From Antilocapra americana (lineage: Eukaryota > Chordata > Mammalia > Artiodactyla > Antilocapridae): a DNA stretch of 64,000 nucleotides. Position numbers and translations under genes: made by a program. The notes under the pieces are model-generated. The model ran no database searches. It had not been told where the DNA came from and saw only the letters and a list, made by a program, of their open reading frames with translations. The stretch lies in the NCBI GenBank assembly GCA_007570785.1, contig ML660203.1, forward strand, positions 9,711,524 through 9,775,523, written 5' to 3'. Positions 11,278 through 22,533 of this stretch are shown here, one piece after another (position 1 is the first letter of the stretch; each line of letters opens with the position of its first letter).

Positions 11278-11786
11278 AGTTGTTCAGTCGTTCAGTCGTG
11301 TCTGACTCTTTGAGACCCCATGGACTGCAGCACGCCAGGCTTCCCTGTCCATCATCAACTCCCGGAGCTTGCTCAAACTCATGTCCAATGAGTCGGTGAT
11401 GCCATCCAACCATCTCATTCTCAGTCATCCCCTTCTCCTCCTGCCTTCAATCTTTCCAAGCATCAGAGTCTTTTAAAATGAGTCAGTTGTTTGTATCAGG
11501 TGGCCAAGGTATTGGAGCTTCAGCCTCAGCATCAGTCCTTCCAATGAATATTCAGATTGATTTCTTTTAGAATTGACTGGTTTGATCTCCTTGCAGTCCA
11601 AGGGACTCCCAAAAGTCTTCTCCAACACCACAGTTCAAAAGCATTAATTCTTTTGTACTCAGCCTTTTTTATGGTCCAACTCTCACATTCATACATGACT
11701 ACCAGAAAAACCATAGCTTTGACTATATGGACAAAGTAATGTCTCTGTTGGCAAAGTAATGTCTCTGCTTTTTAATACACTGTCTA
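11278..11786 (-). mobile_element. BovB LINE 3' portion, antisense
   Basis: Starts 'cagttgttcagtcgttcagt' and includes 'ctcacattcatacatgacta' and 'gcaaagtaatgtctctgct', the antisense BovB 3' half. The last block is repeated ('ggacaaagtaatgtctctgt' then 'ggcaaagtaatgtctctgct'). Confidence 0.92.
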
Positions 11787-11789
11787 AAC

Positions 11790-13240
11790 AATAAATAGCC
11801 TAATTTAGCCTGATTTGAACTTTATTTAAACGGAGTCCCATAACTTTAGCTTATGTGACTTGCTTCTTTTACCTTTTAATGTGTGAAGTTGTGGTTTAGT
11901 TACTTTTCCCGCTATATGGTATTCAATTTGTGACTATCCCACAATTTATTTATCCACATTTCACCAGGATGATCATGTTAGTTGCTTCCAGTGTGAACAA
12001 TTAATAACAGTGTGGCTTTGAATATTTTTTTTCTCTGAATGTCATTGAGTAAGTCTCCTGGGCACGGTTACTCTACATACTCATTTAGAAATGGAACTGA
12101 TTGGTTTTAAAGATATATGCATGTTCAACTTAATTAGATAATGCCAAACTGTTTTCTACTATAATTTTACCAATTTAACACTCCAGAGAGGAGTGAATAT
12201 GAACTGTTCTTGCCCCATTATGTTACCAATATTTGGTTATGTTTTGACTTAAAAAAATTTGCCCATCCTGTATTAAACAGTACTTCATTACAATGTGAAT
12301 TTACATTTTCTTGATTACCAAAGAGACTGAGCATTCTCTTCATATTGTTATGGGTATTTGAATTTTCTTTTTTATTAAATTCCAGTTCATGTGTTCTCCC
12401 TACTGTTTCATTGATTGTCTTTTTCTCATTGACTCATAAGTATATTGTGTACTAATCTTTTGTTGGTTATATGTATTGCAAATATTTTCTTTCAATTTGT
12501 GGCCTGTTCTTTTACTCTCTTTATGGTATTTTAGATGAATAAATTCTTAAGTCTAATGTAGTAAAAAATTTTTTCTTTCTGTTTGTTTAAGAATAGCCAG
12601 GACATGGAAGCAACCTAGATGCCCATCAACTGATGAATGGATAAGAAAGCTGTGGTACATATACACATGGAATATTACTCAGCATTAAAAAAAAATTCAT
12701 TTGAATCAGTTCTACTCAGATGGACGAAACTGGAGCCCATTATCCAGAGTGAAGTAAGCCAGAAACAAAAACAACAATACAGTATATTAACACATATATA
12801 TGGAATTTAGAAAGACGGTAACAAGAACCCAGCATGCGAGACAGCAAAAGGAACGCAGATGTATAAAATAGACTCGTGGACTCTGTGGATGAGGGTAAGG
12901 GTGGGATGATATGGGAGAATGGCATTGAAACATGTTAATTATCATATGTGTAATCAATCGCCAGCCCAGGATTGATGCTCGGGGCTGGTGCATCGAGATT
13001 TCCTGGGGGGAGGGAGGAGGGAGGGAGGAGGGAGGGGGGTTCTGGAGGGGGAGCATATGTAAACCCATGGTGATATCATGGCATTGTATGGCAAAACTAA
13101 CTAAAAAAAAAAAGAAATCTTAATCTTTTCCTTCCCATGGTCATAGAGATATTTTTCTATATTGTCTTCTAAAAGTTTTATAGCTTTACCTTTCACTTTA
13201 AAATCTCTTTAACTTTTTATAGTGGATAATTTTAAATACA
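11790..13240 (-). mobile_element. old L1M, antisense, split by a young L1 3' end
   Basis: Antisense L1M text from 'actttatttaaacggagtcc' through 'ggatgatcatgttagttgct' to 'gtttgtttaagaata' at 12596, resuming as 'aagaaatcttaatcttttcc' after 13118 ('ttctaaaagttttatagctt'). Non-coding. Confidence 0.75.
12597..13118 (+). mobile_element. young ruminant L1, 5'-truncated 3' end
   Basis: Starts inside the ORF2 C-terminus ('gccaggacatggaagcaacc'), passes a frame encoding 'YSALKK', then the 3' UTR with a G-rich tract and poly(A). Nearly identical to the 3' end of the longer copy at 43486-45638. Interrupts an old L1M at a 'tttaagaa' site. Confidence 0.92.
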
Positions 13241-13247
13241 TGCAAAA

Positions 13248-13559
13248 CTAGGACTTCTCTGATAGCTCGGTGGATAGGAATCTGCATGCCAATGCAGGGG
13301 ATACTGGTTCCATTCCTGCTCTGGGAAGATTCCACACACCTCGGAGCCAGTATGACCATGCACCACATCTACTAGCCTGCATACTGCAACTACTGAAGCC
13401 CAAAAGCCTTAACGCCCATGCTCTGCAACAAGAGAAGCCACTGCAATGAGATGCCCATGCCACAACTGGAGAGTAGCCCTCACTCACTGCAACTAGAGAA
13501 AGCCCACACAAAAGCAAGGAAGATCCAGCAGAGCCAAGAAATAAAATAAATAAAATTTA
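13248..13559 (+). repeat. CHR-type SINE with perfect 14-bp TSD
   Basis: 'ggacttctctgatagctcgg' start, 'ccacaactggagag' middle, and an 'ataaaataaataaaattta' tail. Identical 'aaatacatgcaaaa' at 13234-13247 and 13560-13573. Confidence 0.92.
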
Positions 13560-13683
13560 AAATACATGCAAAAATAGAGAAAATAGTATATTAAACCTTT
13601 TATTACCTTTGCCTAGCACCAAAATGTACACATTGGGGACAATCTTGTTTCATCCATACTCCCATCCTCTACATTCACTTGTT

Positions 13684-13868
13684 CTTGTTCAGTCGCTCAG
13701 TCATGTCCAACTCTTTGAGATCCCACAGACTCCAGGCTTTCCGGTCCTTCACCATCTCCCAGAGTTTGCTCAAACTCATGTCCATTGAGTCGGTTATACC
13801 ATCCAACCATCTAATCTTCTGTTGTTCCCTTCTACTACCCTCAATCTTTCCCAGTATCAGGGTCTAGT
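13684..13868 (-). mobile_element. BovB LINE 3' fragment, antisense
   Basis: 'tgttcagtcgctcagtcatg' to 'caatctttcccagtatcagg', about 185 bp, then AT-rich flank. Confidence 0.9.
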
Positions 13869-14141
13869 ATTTATTTATTTTTTATCATTTATAAAAATGT
13901 TATATTGTTTATTTTTATATTTTCTTTTGTTTACTTAGTTTTAGCAATGGCATTTCCAAAACACCAAATTTTGGCTTTGTTCATCTTCTTCAGTGTACAT
14001 TTGCTTTCTTTTTCATTAAGTTCTGCTTTTTTTCCTTTGCTTTCTTAGAATTTATTCTGCTATTTTTTTTTCCTTAACTTCTTATGCTGGATGCTTAACT
14101 CTTTACTTTTAAGACTTTCTTCCTTTTTTTCTTTGTGTGTG

Positions 14142-14312
14142 TCCTCAGTTGCTCAGTCATGTCAGACTCTTTGTAACACTTTGGACAGGCTCTTCTGTGC
14201 AGGGGATTTTTCAGGCAAGCAAACTGGAGTGGGTTGCCATTTCCTTCTCCATGGAATCTTCCTGAAATATTGCAGGTGGATTCTTTACTGCTGAACCATC
14301 AGGCAAGCCCCC
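14142..14312 (-). repeat. Bov-tA SINE, antisense
   Basis: Reverse-complement Bov-tA from 'ctcagttgctcagtcatgtc' to 'accatcaggcaagcccccc'; short internal deletions. Confidence 0.85.
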
Positions 14313-15499
14313 CCTTTTCCCTTTAAGGATATGAATTGCCCTCTAAACAGTGGTTGATTGCATCTCACCATTTGGATGCATAGTAGTTTTACTACCATTC
14401 AGTTATAAGAATTTTCTAGTTTCCATTATAACTACCCATGAGTTAAGTTTTACATTTCATAAATATGTGAAGTTGTTAAAATTTCTGTGATTGGTTTCTA
14501 AACTAATTGCATTGTAGTTCCAGAATGTGGTCTGTTTGATACTAACCACTTAAAATAAGTTTAGCCTCACGTTATGGCCTAACATTTGTTCAGTTTTCAT
14601 AAATAAATATTCCAAGGGCACTTTGAGAATGTTTCCTGCAGTTGTTAGGTGCAATGCCCTTTTTTCCCCTGTCCTAGAGAGTGTCCCCTTGAGCTCCAGC
14701 AGCTTAGAGATTATTTGAGTCACAACAATGGAAGAGGCTGTTTTTTCTGATGCCAGGGACTCTTTGGCACTTAACTCTAGAAAGAATATTTCCCAAAGAT
14801 GCACCAAGCACCATTTTGCCAGACACGTTACAGTGTCAAAAAGTCTCCTTCAGACCTCACTTCTGCCTTGGCATGCATTTACACTGTCTCCTTCTCTGTG
14901 TTTGCAGATATCAGACTTTACCTCGTCTCACTCATGATCTGGTTCTTTCATCACGCCTCAGTGGCTTTGGAGGAAGCAGATTTTCACAAAAATTTTGGTG
15001 GTTATTGATTTCCAAGGAAATAGTATGTGACAGCTAGCCCTATGCCAACTAACTAGTAGGTGTGCAATAAAAATTTTTGAATGGAAAAACTAAAAATATA
15101 ATATGATGTCAAAACTGAAGTTCATTTACTAAAAATTATAATCAAGGCAGAAGATCTCATTTAAATGCTTAAGAATTAGAATATAAGCTAATACAAATTT
15201 AGAACATAACTTACAAATTGCTTAATTATTCTTTTTCCACTAAGAATATAAACTAGCTATCATTCCATCTTTAGTCATAGAATGCACACATGTGACACAC
15301 ACACATAGAAGTGACAGCAGATTAAAATGAATATAGTGAAGGCATATTGTATACTTGGGGTTAGATTTTAAAGTCAGTTTATATAGCAAAAATTGCACAC
15401 AGTCAAAATTGCCCTTGAAATCCCATTAGAAGATGCTGTGTTGTCTTCATATAGTTTACACAGCCAGTTTTCCTCCAATGTCAGAACAGATTGCTGTTA
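14313..15499. other. 1.2 kb without recognised gene or repeat
   Basis: Several overlapping open frames near 14550-15040 on both strands share no recognisable domain. No splice-supported exon could be argued. AT-rich right half. Confidence 0.35.
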
Positions 15500-16189
15500 A
15501 TTCAGCAACCTGGGAAAATTCAGCAAGGTCCACAGGCCTGGAAAAGGTCAGCCTTCAGTCCAGTCCCAAAGAAGGGCAATGCCAAAGAATGCTCAAACTA
15601 CCAAACAATTGCACATAGATTACACGCTAGCAAGGCAATGCTCAAAATCCTTCAAACTAGGCTTCAGCAATACATGAACCAAGAACTTCCAGATGTACAA
15701 ACTGGGTTTAGAAAAGGTAGAGGAGCCAGAGATCAAATTGCCAACATCTGCTGGATCATCGAAAAAGCAAGAGAATTCCAGAAAAACGTCTGTTTCATTG
15801 ACTATGCTAAAGTCTTTGACTGTGTGGATCACAACAAACTGTGGAAAATTCTTAAAGAAATTGGAATACCAGATCACCCTACCTGCTTCTTGAGAAAAGT
15901 CTTTGACTGTGTGGATCACAACAAACTGTGGAAAATTCTTAAAGAAATTGGAATACCAGATCACCCTACCTGCTTCTTGAGAAACCTGTACGCAAGTCAA
16001 AAAGCAGCAGTTAGAACTGGACATGGAACAACAGGTTGGTTTGAAATTGGGAAAGGAGAACTTAAAGGCTATATATTATCACCCTGCTTATTTAACTTAA
16101 ATGCAGAGTACATCATGAGAAATGCTGGGCTGGATGAATCACAAACCAGAATCAAGATTGTTGGGAGAAATATCAATAACCTCAGATGA
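15491..16189 (+). pseudogene. BovB reverse-transcriptase fragment with in-frame 29-residue duplication
   Basis: A 232-codon frame matching the BovB (RTE-clade) polyprotein around RT motif A. 'CFIDYAKVFDCVDHNKLW' holds the motif A aspartates, and the segment from 'VFDCVDHNKLW' to 'CFLR' is repeated once, exactly in frame, because the unit is 87 bp. The frame ends at 'NINNLR': the next codons, where an intact copy encodes the YADD active site, are lost to a small deletion. The protein would therefore be inactive. Intact family function: target-primed reverse transcription. The upstream portion is 5'-truncated. Confidence 0.85.
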
Positions 16190-16958
16190 TCCCACCCTAA
16201 TGGCAGAAAGTGAAGAGGAACTAAAGAGCCTCCTGATGAGGGTGAAAGAGGAGACTGAAGAAGCTGGCTTAAAACTCAGCATTCAAAACACTAAGATCAT
16301 GACATCCTGTCCCATCACTTTACGGTAAATAGATGCGAAAACAATGGAAACAGTGACAGATTATTTTCTTGGGCTCCAAAATCACTGCAGATGGTGACTG
16401 CAGCCAAGAAATTAAAAGATGCTTGGTCCTTGGAAGAAAAGCCATGACCAACCTAGACAGCGTATTAAAAAGCAGAGTCATCACTTTGCCAACAAAGGTC
16501 CATCTAGTCGGAGCTATATTTTTTCCAGTAGTCCTGTACGAATGTGAGTGCTGGACCATAAAGAAGGCTGAGAACCAAAGAATGAATGCTTTCAAACAGT
16601 GGTGCTGGAGAAGACTCTTGAGAGTCCCTTGGACAATAAGCAGATCAAACAAGTCAATCCTAAAGGAAATCAACCCTGAATATTCATTGGAAGGTCTGAT
16701 GCTGAAGCTGAAGCTACAATATTTTGGCCACCTGATGTGAAGAGCTGTCTCATTGGAAAAGACCCTGATGCTGGGAAAGAATGAGGGCAGTAAGAGGAGG
16801 GGGCAACAGAGGATGAGATGGTTGGATGGCATCACTGACTCAATGGACATGAGATTGAGCAAACTCTGGGAAATGGTGAGGGACAGGAAAGCCTGGTGTG
16901 CTATATAGTTCATGGGATCACAAAAAATTGGACATGACTTAGTGATTGAACAATAACT
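15500..16958 (+). mobile_element. BovB LINE, 5'-truncated, with internal tandem duplication
   Basis: Covers the BovB reverse-transcriptase region through the 3' end. Two perfect 87-bp copies stand in tandem at 15811-15897 and 15898-15984. The 3' part from 16369 encodes the C-terminal domain in pieces. Ends with a diverged 'gacttagtgattgaacaat' terminus. Confidence 0.93.
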
Positions 16959-17555
16959 TCAGTTAAGCACCAGATTAAAGAGTTGGTTTGTATTTAGGGG
17001 TCATGATTCTTTAATCATCAGACTCAGTTAGCTTAGGTAAGAAGCTTGTCAAAAAGAATTGAGAGAGTCTGAGGTAATAGTAGATTCTTCTCTCTCATTT
17101 AACACTCATAATAACAGTATTAAGTGGAACAATGGAGAAATCCCCAGCACTATTTAAGTCCCTCCCTCTCTTCCTTCTTTCCTTTCCTTTTTGCTTGCAG
17201 TATGAAGGAGTTCTGTAAGGTTCTCTGGAAAGAGGCATCTTCAGGCACCTTTAATAGTCTTTTTATGATATAAAGTCTTAAAAGAACAGATCTTAAGTGA
17301 GAATGTTTCTGACAGGAGAGAAGGTAATGAACTAGCAATTTTTGGACAGGGTTGACTTTCCTGAAGGTAAAATCACACAAAGTAAACATCTAGGTTCTTG
17401 ATGAGCTTCCATATATTAATTCACTCAATTTCAATAATTTCACCAAGTTAGAATATTTGTTGAGCATCTACTTTATGTCAAGTATCATGGGCACTGGAGA
17501 GACAATTCAGATAATTGATCACTGAGATGATCATTCAATCCTTTTGGCAACTTTT
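16959..17555. other. unassigned stretch
   Basis: No gene recognised. Bases 17455-17500 ('ttgagcatctactttatgtc') may be a MIR or L2 scrap. Confidence 0.3.
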
Positions 17556-17567
17556 GCTTAATCCTTT

Positions 17568-17689
17568 GTACTCAGTCACTCAGTCATGTCCAACTCTTTG
17601 CAACCCCATTGACTGTAGCCTGTCAGGCTCCCCTGTCCATGGAGTTTTCCAGGTAAGTATACTGGAGTGAGCTGCCATTTCCTACTCCA
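17568..17689 (-). repeat. short Bov-tA SINE, antisense, perfect 12-bp TSD
   Basis: Truncated antisense Bov-tA (122 bp) between identical 'gcttaatccttt' at 17556-17567 and 17690-17701. The exact duplication at the truncated end shows that it inserted already truncated. Confidence 0.9.
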
Positions 17690-17884
17690 GCTTAATCCTT
17701 TAGTATCTGCAAAACCCTCCTTTCTTACATAGCTCAAAGTGAAAGGGAAATTAGTTAATGGCAGCCTAATCGATATAAAAAGCAACCCAAGACTCAGGTT
17801 ACCATCTTATAATCCTCATTATCTTTTTTACTTTCTAGAAAGATCTGGATATGGCCTAGCCCAGCAGTAATAATAATAACAGCC

Positions 17885-18250
17885 ACCAAATAGTGATTTC
17901 TTACCATGTACGAGTCATGGTGCTAAGAACTTTATTCATCTTACCTCAGTTAACTCTCACAATGACTATGTGTGTCTCAGTTGCTCAGACTCTTTTCGAG
18001 CCCATGGACTGTAGCCCACCAGGCTCCTCTGTCCATGGGATTCTCCAGGCAAGAATACTAGAGTGGGTTGTCACTTCTTTCTCCAGGCAATCTTCCAAAC
18101 CCTGGGATCGCACCAAGGTCTCCTGCATCGCAGGCAGATTCGTTACCATCTGAGCCACCAGGGAAGCCCCACAGTGATTATAAACTAGGAATTATTCTCA
18201 TTTAACAGTTGAGAAGAAAGAAGCACAGAGCAGTTTAATGGTTTGTTTTG
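17885..18250 (+). repeat. MIR SINE split by antisense Bov-tA
   Basis: 'tcatggtgctaagaacttta' and 'cctcagttaactctcacaat' on the left; 'ggaattattctcatttaaca' on the right. Confidence 0.75.
17967..18170 (-). repeat. Bov-tA SINE, antisense
   Basis: From 'gtgtgtctcagttgctcaga' to 'gagccaccagggaagcccc', close to consensus. Confidence 0.9.
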
Positions 18251-19102
18251 AACTATTTCAATATACTGCCTCTCAAATTTCCCTTATACCACACAGAGGG
18301 AAACATAGTTGTTAAAAGCTGTGTAGGTATGCAGCCTAGCGGTGATCCTATAGGCAAAACAAGTTTTAGAAGACAAAATAAGAATATAGATCATTATAGA
18401 TTTTAGAAGATTTTGTTCCTGATTTCAAGGAGCTCATCTCCTATTCTCCTAAGATGAGTCAAGAAACCTATTTCAATGAAGAAATAGGTTCAGTGTGATC
18501 CTGGTGTCAGACTTCAGGTCAGGGCCAGAATTTCCAGTGCTAAAGTGGTGTTGCTCTTCTCTCCCTCTCAGAGACACCAATTCTGTCCCAACTACATATC
18601 TTCATTTTTACCAACTGCTCCCATGGCCATTCTATGAACTCCAGAGGCACTACAGAGACCCCAGTCTGATTTTCTCCAGGAAACATTGAGACAGAATTTG
18701 GGGAACTTCCCTTGTTGTCTCTGTAATCTCAGGTTTAGGAAAGTTTGGACTGAAACTGGGAGAAAGAGAAAAAATTTCGTTTCCAGTTATGAAGGAAAAT
18801 CTTCAGGGAAAGGTTTTATGATGTCTTAGTGACAACTGGAATGAAAAGCCATCTATTTGAGGCACAGACCATTTGACAAGACTTCCACCACAGACATTTC
18901 CTTGTTTTTACAGAACTAACTGGCTCATGAATTGTTGAAAGATTTAGAATTATATAACCACGAATAATAGGAGCAAATTCTACCACTGGGTTTCATGGGT
19001 ATTATGAACTTTTGAACTTATTGGAGATGCCAGAAGGCATTGTGGTTTAAAGCTACTCTTTACTCCTTCAGTTCCTATAGTAGTTACACAACGAGATGGT
19101 AT
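18251..19102. other. unassigned stretch with one perfect hairpin
   Basis: No gene or repeat family recognised. A perfect 10-bp stem with a 6-nt loop lies at 18465-18490 ('aacctatttc' / 'gaaataggtt'). Confidence 0.4.
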
Positions 19103-20271
19103 TCAGTTCAGTTTAGTTGCTCAATCATGTCTGACTCTTTGTGATCTCATGGACTGCAGCACGCCAGGCTTCCCTGTCCATCACCAACTCCCAGAGCTTG
19201 CTCAAACTCATATGCATCGAGTCAGTGATGCCATCCAACCATCTCATCCTCTGTCGTCCCCTTCTCCTCCTGCCCTCAATCTTTCCCAGCATCAGGGTCT
19301 TTTTCAATGAGTCAGCTCTTTGTATCAGGTGGCCAAAGTATTGGAGTTTCAGCTTCAGCATCAGTCCTTCCAATGAATATTCAGGACTGATTTCTTTTAG
19401 GTTTAACTGGTTTGATCTCCTTGCAAGTCTGAGGGACTCACAAGAGTCTTCTCCAACACCACAGTTCAAAAGTATCAATTCTTCAGTGCTCAGCTTTCTT
19501 TAGGTCCCAACTGTCACACCTATACATGACTACTGAAAAAAACCATAGCTTTGACTAGATGGACTTTTGTTGGCAAAGTAATGTCTCTGCTTTTTAATAT
19601 GCTGTCTAGGTTGGTCATAGCTTTTCTTCCAAGGAGCAAGTGTCTTAATTTCATGGCTGCAGTCACCATCTGCAGTGATTTTGGAGCCCAATAAAATAAA
19701 GTCTGCCACTGTTCCCACTGTTTCCCCATCTATTTGCCATGAAGTGATGGGACCAGATGCCATGATCTTGGTTTTTTGAATGTTGAGTTTAAAGCCAGCT
19801 TTTTTCACTCTCCTCTTTCACCCTCATCAAGAAGCTCTTTAGTTCCTCTTCACTTTTTGTCATATGCATATCTAAGGTTATTGTTATTTCTCCTGGCAAT
19901 CTTGATTCCAGCTTGTGCTTCATCCAGCCCAGCATTACACATAATGTACTCTGCATAGAAGTTAAATAAGCAGGGGGACAATATACAGCCTTGACATACT
20001 TCTTTCCCAATTTGGAACTGGTCCGTTGTTTATGTCCGGTTCTGTTGCTTCTTCAGCTGCATACAGATTTCTCAGGAGGCAGGTAAGGTGGTCTGGTATT
20101 CTCGTCTCTTTAAGAATTTTCCACAATTTGTTGTGATCCACATAGTTAAAGGCTTTGAAGTAGTCGGTAAAGCAGAAGTAAATGTTTTCCTGGAACCCTC
20201 TTGCTTTTTCAATGATCCAAGGGATGTTGGCAATTTGATCTCTGGTTCCTCTGCCTTTTCTAAATCCAGAT
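19103..20271 (-). mobile_element. BovB LINE 3' third, antisense, with foldback at its 5' junction
   Basis: Antisense BovB from 'ttcagttcagtttagttgct' through the 3' domain up to 'cctctgccttttctaaatcc' in the RT region. At the upstream (right) boundary the element runs into a perfect 12-bp inverted repeat, 20256-20267 with 20272-20283, separated by 4 nt. Reverse-strand frames (19125-19478, 19530-19808, 19789-20010) are pieces of the BovB protein. Confidence 0.92.
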
Positions 20272-20348
20272 GGATTTAGAAAATTTTCCCTGGCTGTTGC
20301 TTTTTTTGTTACCTACTTAATACATCTTCTGACCCCCTAAACGGGAAT

Positions 20349-20376
20349 GTGTGTGTGTGTGTGTGCGTGCGTGCGT
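20349..20376 (+). repeat. (GT)n / (GTGC)n microsatellite
   Basis: About 8 GT units followed by three 'gtgc/gcgt' units directly beside an antisense Bov-tA. Confidence 0.9.
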
Positions 20377-20578
20377 TAGTTGTTCAGTTGTGTGCAACTG
20401 TTCTCGATCCCGTGGACTGTAGCCTACCAGGCTCCTCTGTCCATGGAATCCTCCAGGCAAGAATTCTGGAGTGGGTTGCCATTCCCTTCTCCAAGGGATC
20501 TTCCTGACCAAGGGATCAAAACCGGGTCTCCTGCATTGCAGGCAGATTCTTTATCATCTGAGCCATCAGAGAAGACCC
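20377..20578 (-). repeat. Bov-tA SINE, antisense
   Basis: From 'agttgttcagttgtgtgcaa' to 'catcagagaagaccc'. Confidence 0.9.
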
Positions 20579-20685
20579 AAACTGGGTTAGGGCTCACCAG
20601 TATACATTCTCACAGCAACCTGTACTTTTCTTTCTTAGAGTGAATAAAATTACAGTTATTTATTTGATGTGTGTAGTGCCTGTAT

Positions 20686-20818
20686 TTCTCTTATTGAATA
20701 TAAGCTCCATGAAGAAAGGCATCTAAATACGTTGTTTGCCACAATATCCCCTGGTCCTAGTGCAGGGCCTGAGCCTAGAGTTGCTCAATTAATGTCCAGT
20801 GAGAAGTGAATGAATTCA
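20686..20818 (+). repeat. L2 3' end
   Basis: 'aatataagctccatgaagaa', 'aatatcccctggtcctagtg' and 'gctcaattaatgtccagtga' match the ordered conserved words of the L2 3' end. Confidence 0.65.
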
Positions 20819-21304
20819 TAATTTAAGAATCACAGAATTTAAGAATTGAGAGGGATGTTATGAGTCTGTTTAGTCTAACCCTCTCAGTTTATATAATAGA
20901 AAACTGAGTTCCAGAAAAATAGAGAGATTTACCCATTGTTACATACTGTTGTGTGGCACGGTCATGACTAAAACTGGGCCTTTTTAATTACCCTTCCTCT
21001 ATCTTATTGCATTTATAGTTAAAGTTTTAGACTGAGGGTATCGACCAGAAATTATGAATGTAGTGTGTTGAATAGTATCCTTCTCAAAATTCATGTCCAC
21101 CTGAAACCTCAGAATATAACTTTATTTTTTCTCAGCTATTTCCTGAAAAACTGTATTTTTTTCCTTTTGATTCACCAAAAGACCTTATGTAAATATAGTC
21201 TTTTCTCTAGGATATAAGCAGATCCTGTGTTTAATATAGTGCTTCAGATTTACAAAAATGTCAGGCAACTTGCTTGTTGAACTCAAGATAGTAACAACAT
21301 GTTA

Positions 21305-21485
21305 ACTAAAAATAAATTGACAGCTTACTCTGTGCCAGGTGGTGCTAAGCACTTTACATGCTTATCTCATTTAATCTTCACAACAATTCTAGGTTCTATT
21401 ATTTTATAATGGGTAAGCTGGAGTTTAGCACGATGAAGAAAATCATTCACAGTTATACAACAGTAAAATTGATGGAGTAGTTAAT
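21305..21485 (+). repeat. MIR SINE
   Basis: 'ctctgtgccaggtggtgcta' and 'cttatctcatttaatcttca' are diagnostic MIR core words. Confidence 0.8.
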
Positions 21486-21859
21486 CTTACTCCAGAGATT
21501 TTTCCCTTAAATGGTATATCACAAGAAGAGAAGCTCCATGCTATCATTTCTATTACCTCAAATGAAATATGCCTTTGTTTTTTTTTTGGCTTAGGTATCC
21601 GCCTGGGCCCCCCTTGTGACCACCATAATACTTATGAGAACCAATGTAAACATGCTTCATGTTGTTTGCTATACAGTGAGCAATAAAGTACTGGGTTTAT
21701 GACTCAGGAGTCTTGAGTCTTTTGCCAGCAACATGTTAACGTTAGTTTGTGTAAGATAAAAAAAAATATCTGTATTGGTCTCTGCATGCTGCCCTCCCCA
21801 ACTTCCTGGTGCAGAGTTCTTAAAACCTTTATAATTTCCTAAGTGATAAGAACACTAGT

Positions 21860-22533
21860 TGGACCATTAAAAAAGACTGAGCGCTGAAGAATTGATGCTT
21901 TCAAATTGCGGTGCTGGAGAAGACTGTTTTTTTTTTTTAAAATATATATATATATATTTATTTATTTTCTTTACATTATTGTGTTGATTTTGCCATACAT
22001 TGACACGAATCCACCATGGGTATACATGTGTTCCCCTTCCAGAACCCCCCTCCCACCTCCCTCCCGATTCCCTCTCTCTGGGTCATCCCGGTGCACCAGC
22101 CCTGAGCACCTTGTATCATGCATCAATCCTGGGCTGGCGATTCATTTCACATATGATAATTTACATGTTTCAATGCCATTGGAGAAGACTGTTGAGAGTC
22201 CCTTGGACAGCAAGGAGATCAAATCAGTCAATCCTAAAGGAAATCAACCCTGAATATTCATTGGAAGGACTGATGCTGAAGCTGAAGCTTCCATACTTTG
22301 GCTACCTGATGCAAAGAGCTGACTCATTGGAAAGGACCCTTATGCTGGGAAAGATTGAAAGCAGAAGAGGAAGAGGGTGGCAGAGGATGAGATGGTTAGA
22401 TAGCATCACCGATTCAATGGACATGAATGTGAGCAAACTCTGGGAGATAGTGGAGGACAGGGAAGCCTGATGTGCTGCAGTCTATGAGGTCATAAAGAGT
22501 TGGACGTGACTTAGCAACTGAAAAACAACAACC
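21860..22533 (+). mobile_element. BovB LINE 3' end with 12-bp TSD, itself interrupted by L1
   Basis: Starts 'tggaccattaaaaaagactg' and ends in the BovB terminus. Identical 'aagaacactagt' at 21848-21859 and 22534-22545 bound the insertion. An antisense L1 3' fragment is nested at 21929-22179. Confidence 0.92.
21929..22179 (-). mobile_element. ruminant L1 3' fragment nested in BovB, perfect 14-bp TSD
   Basis: Poly(T) then antisense L1 3' UTR ('ccaccatgggtatacatgtg', 'cctgggctggcgattcattt'). Identical 'tggagaagactgtt' at 21915-21928 and 22180-22193 comes from the BovB host. The order of events is LTR, then BovB, then L1. Confidence 0.92.

Noticed and set aside
15500..16958. BovB reverse transcriptase as a domesticated or defence-type RT
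   Set aside because: The sequence follows BovB from end to end, lacks the YADD block and ends in the BovB 3' terminus; it is a dead LINE copy.
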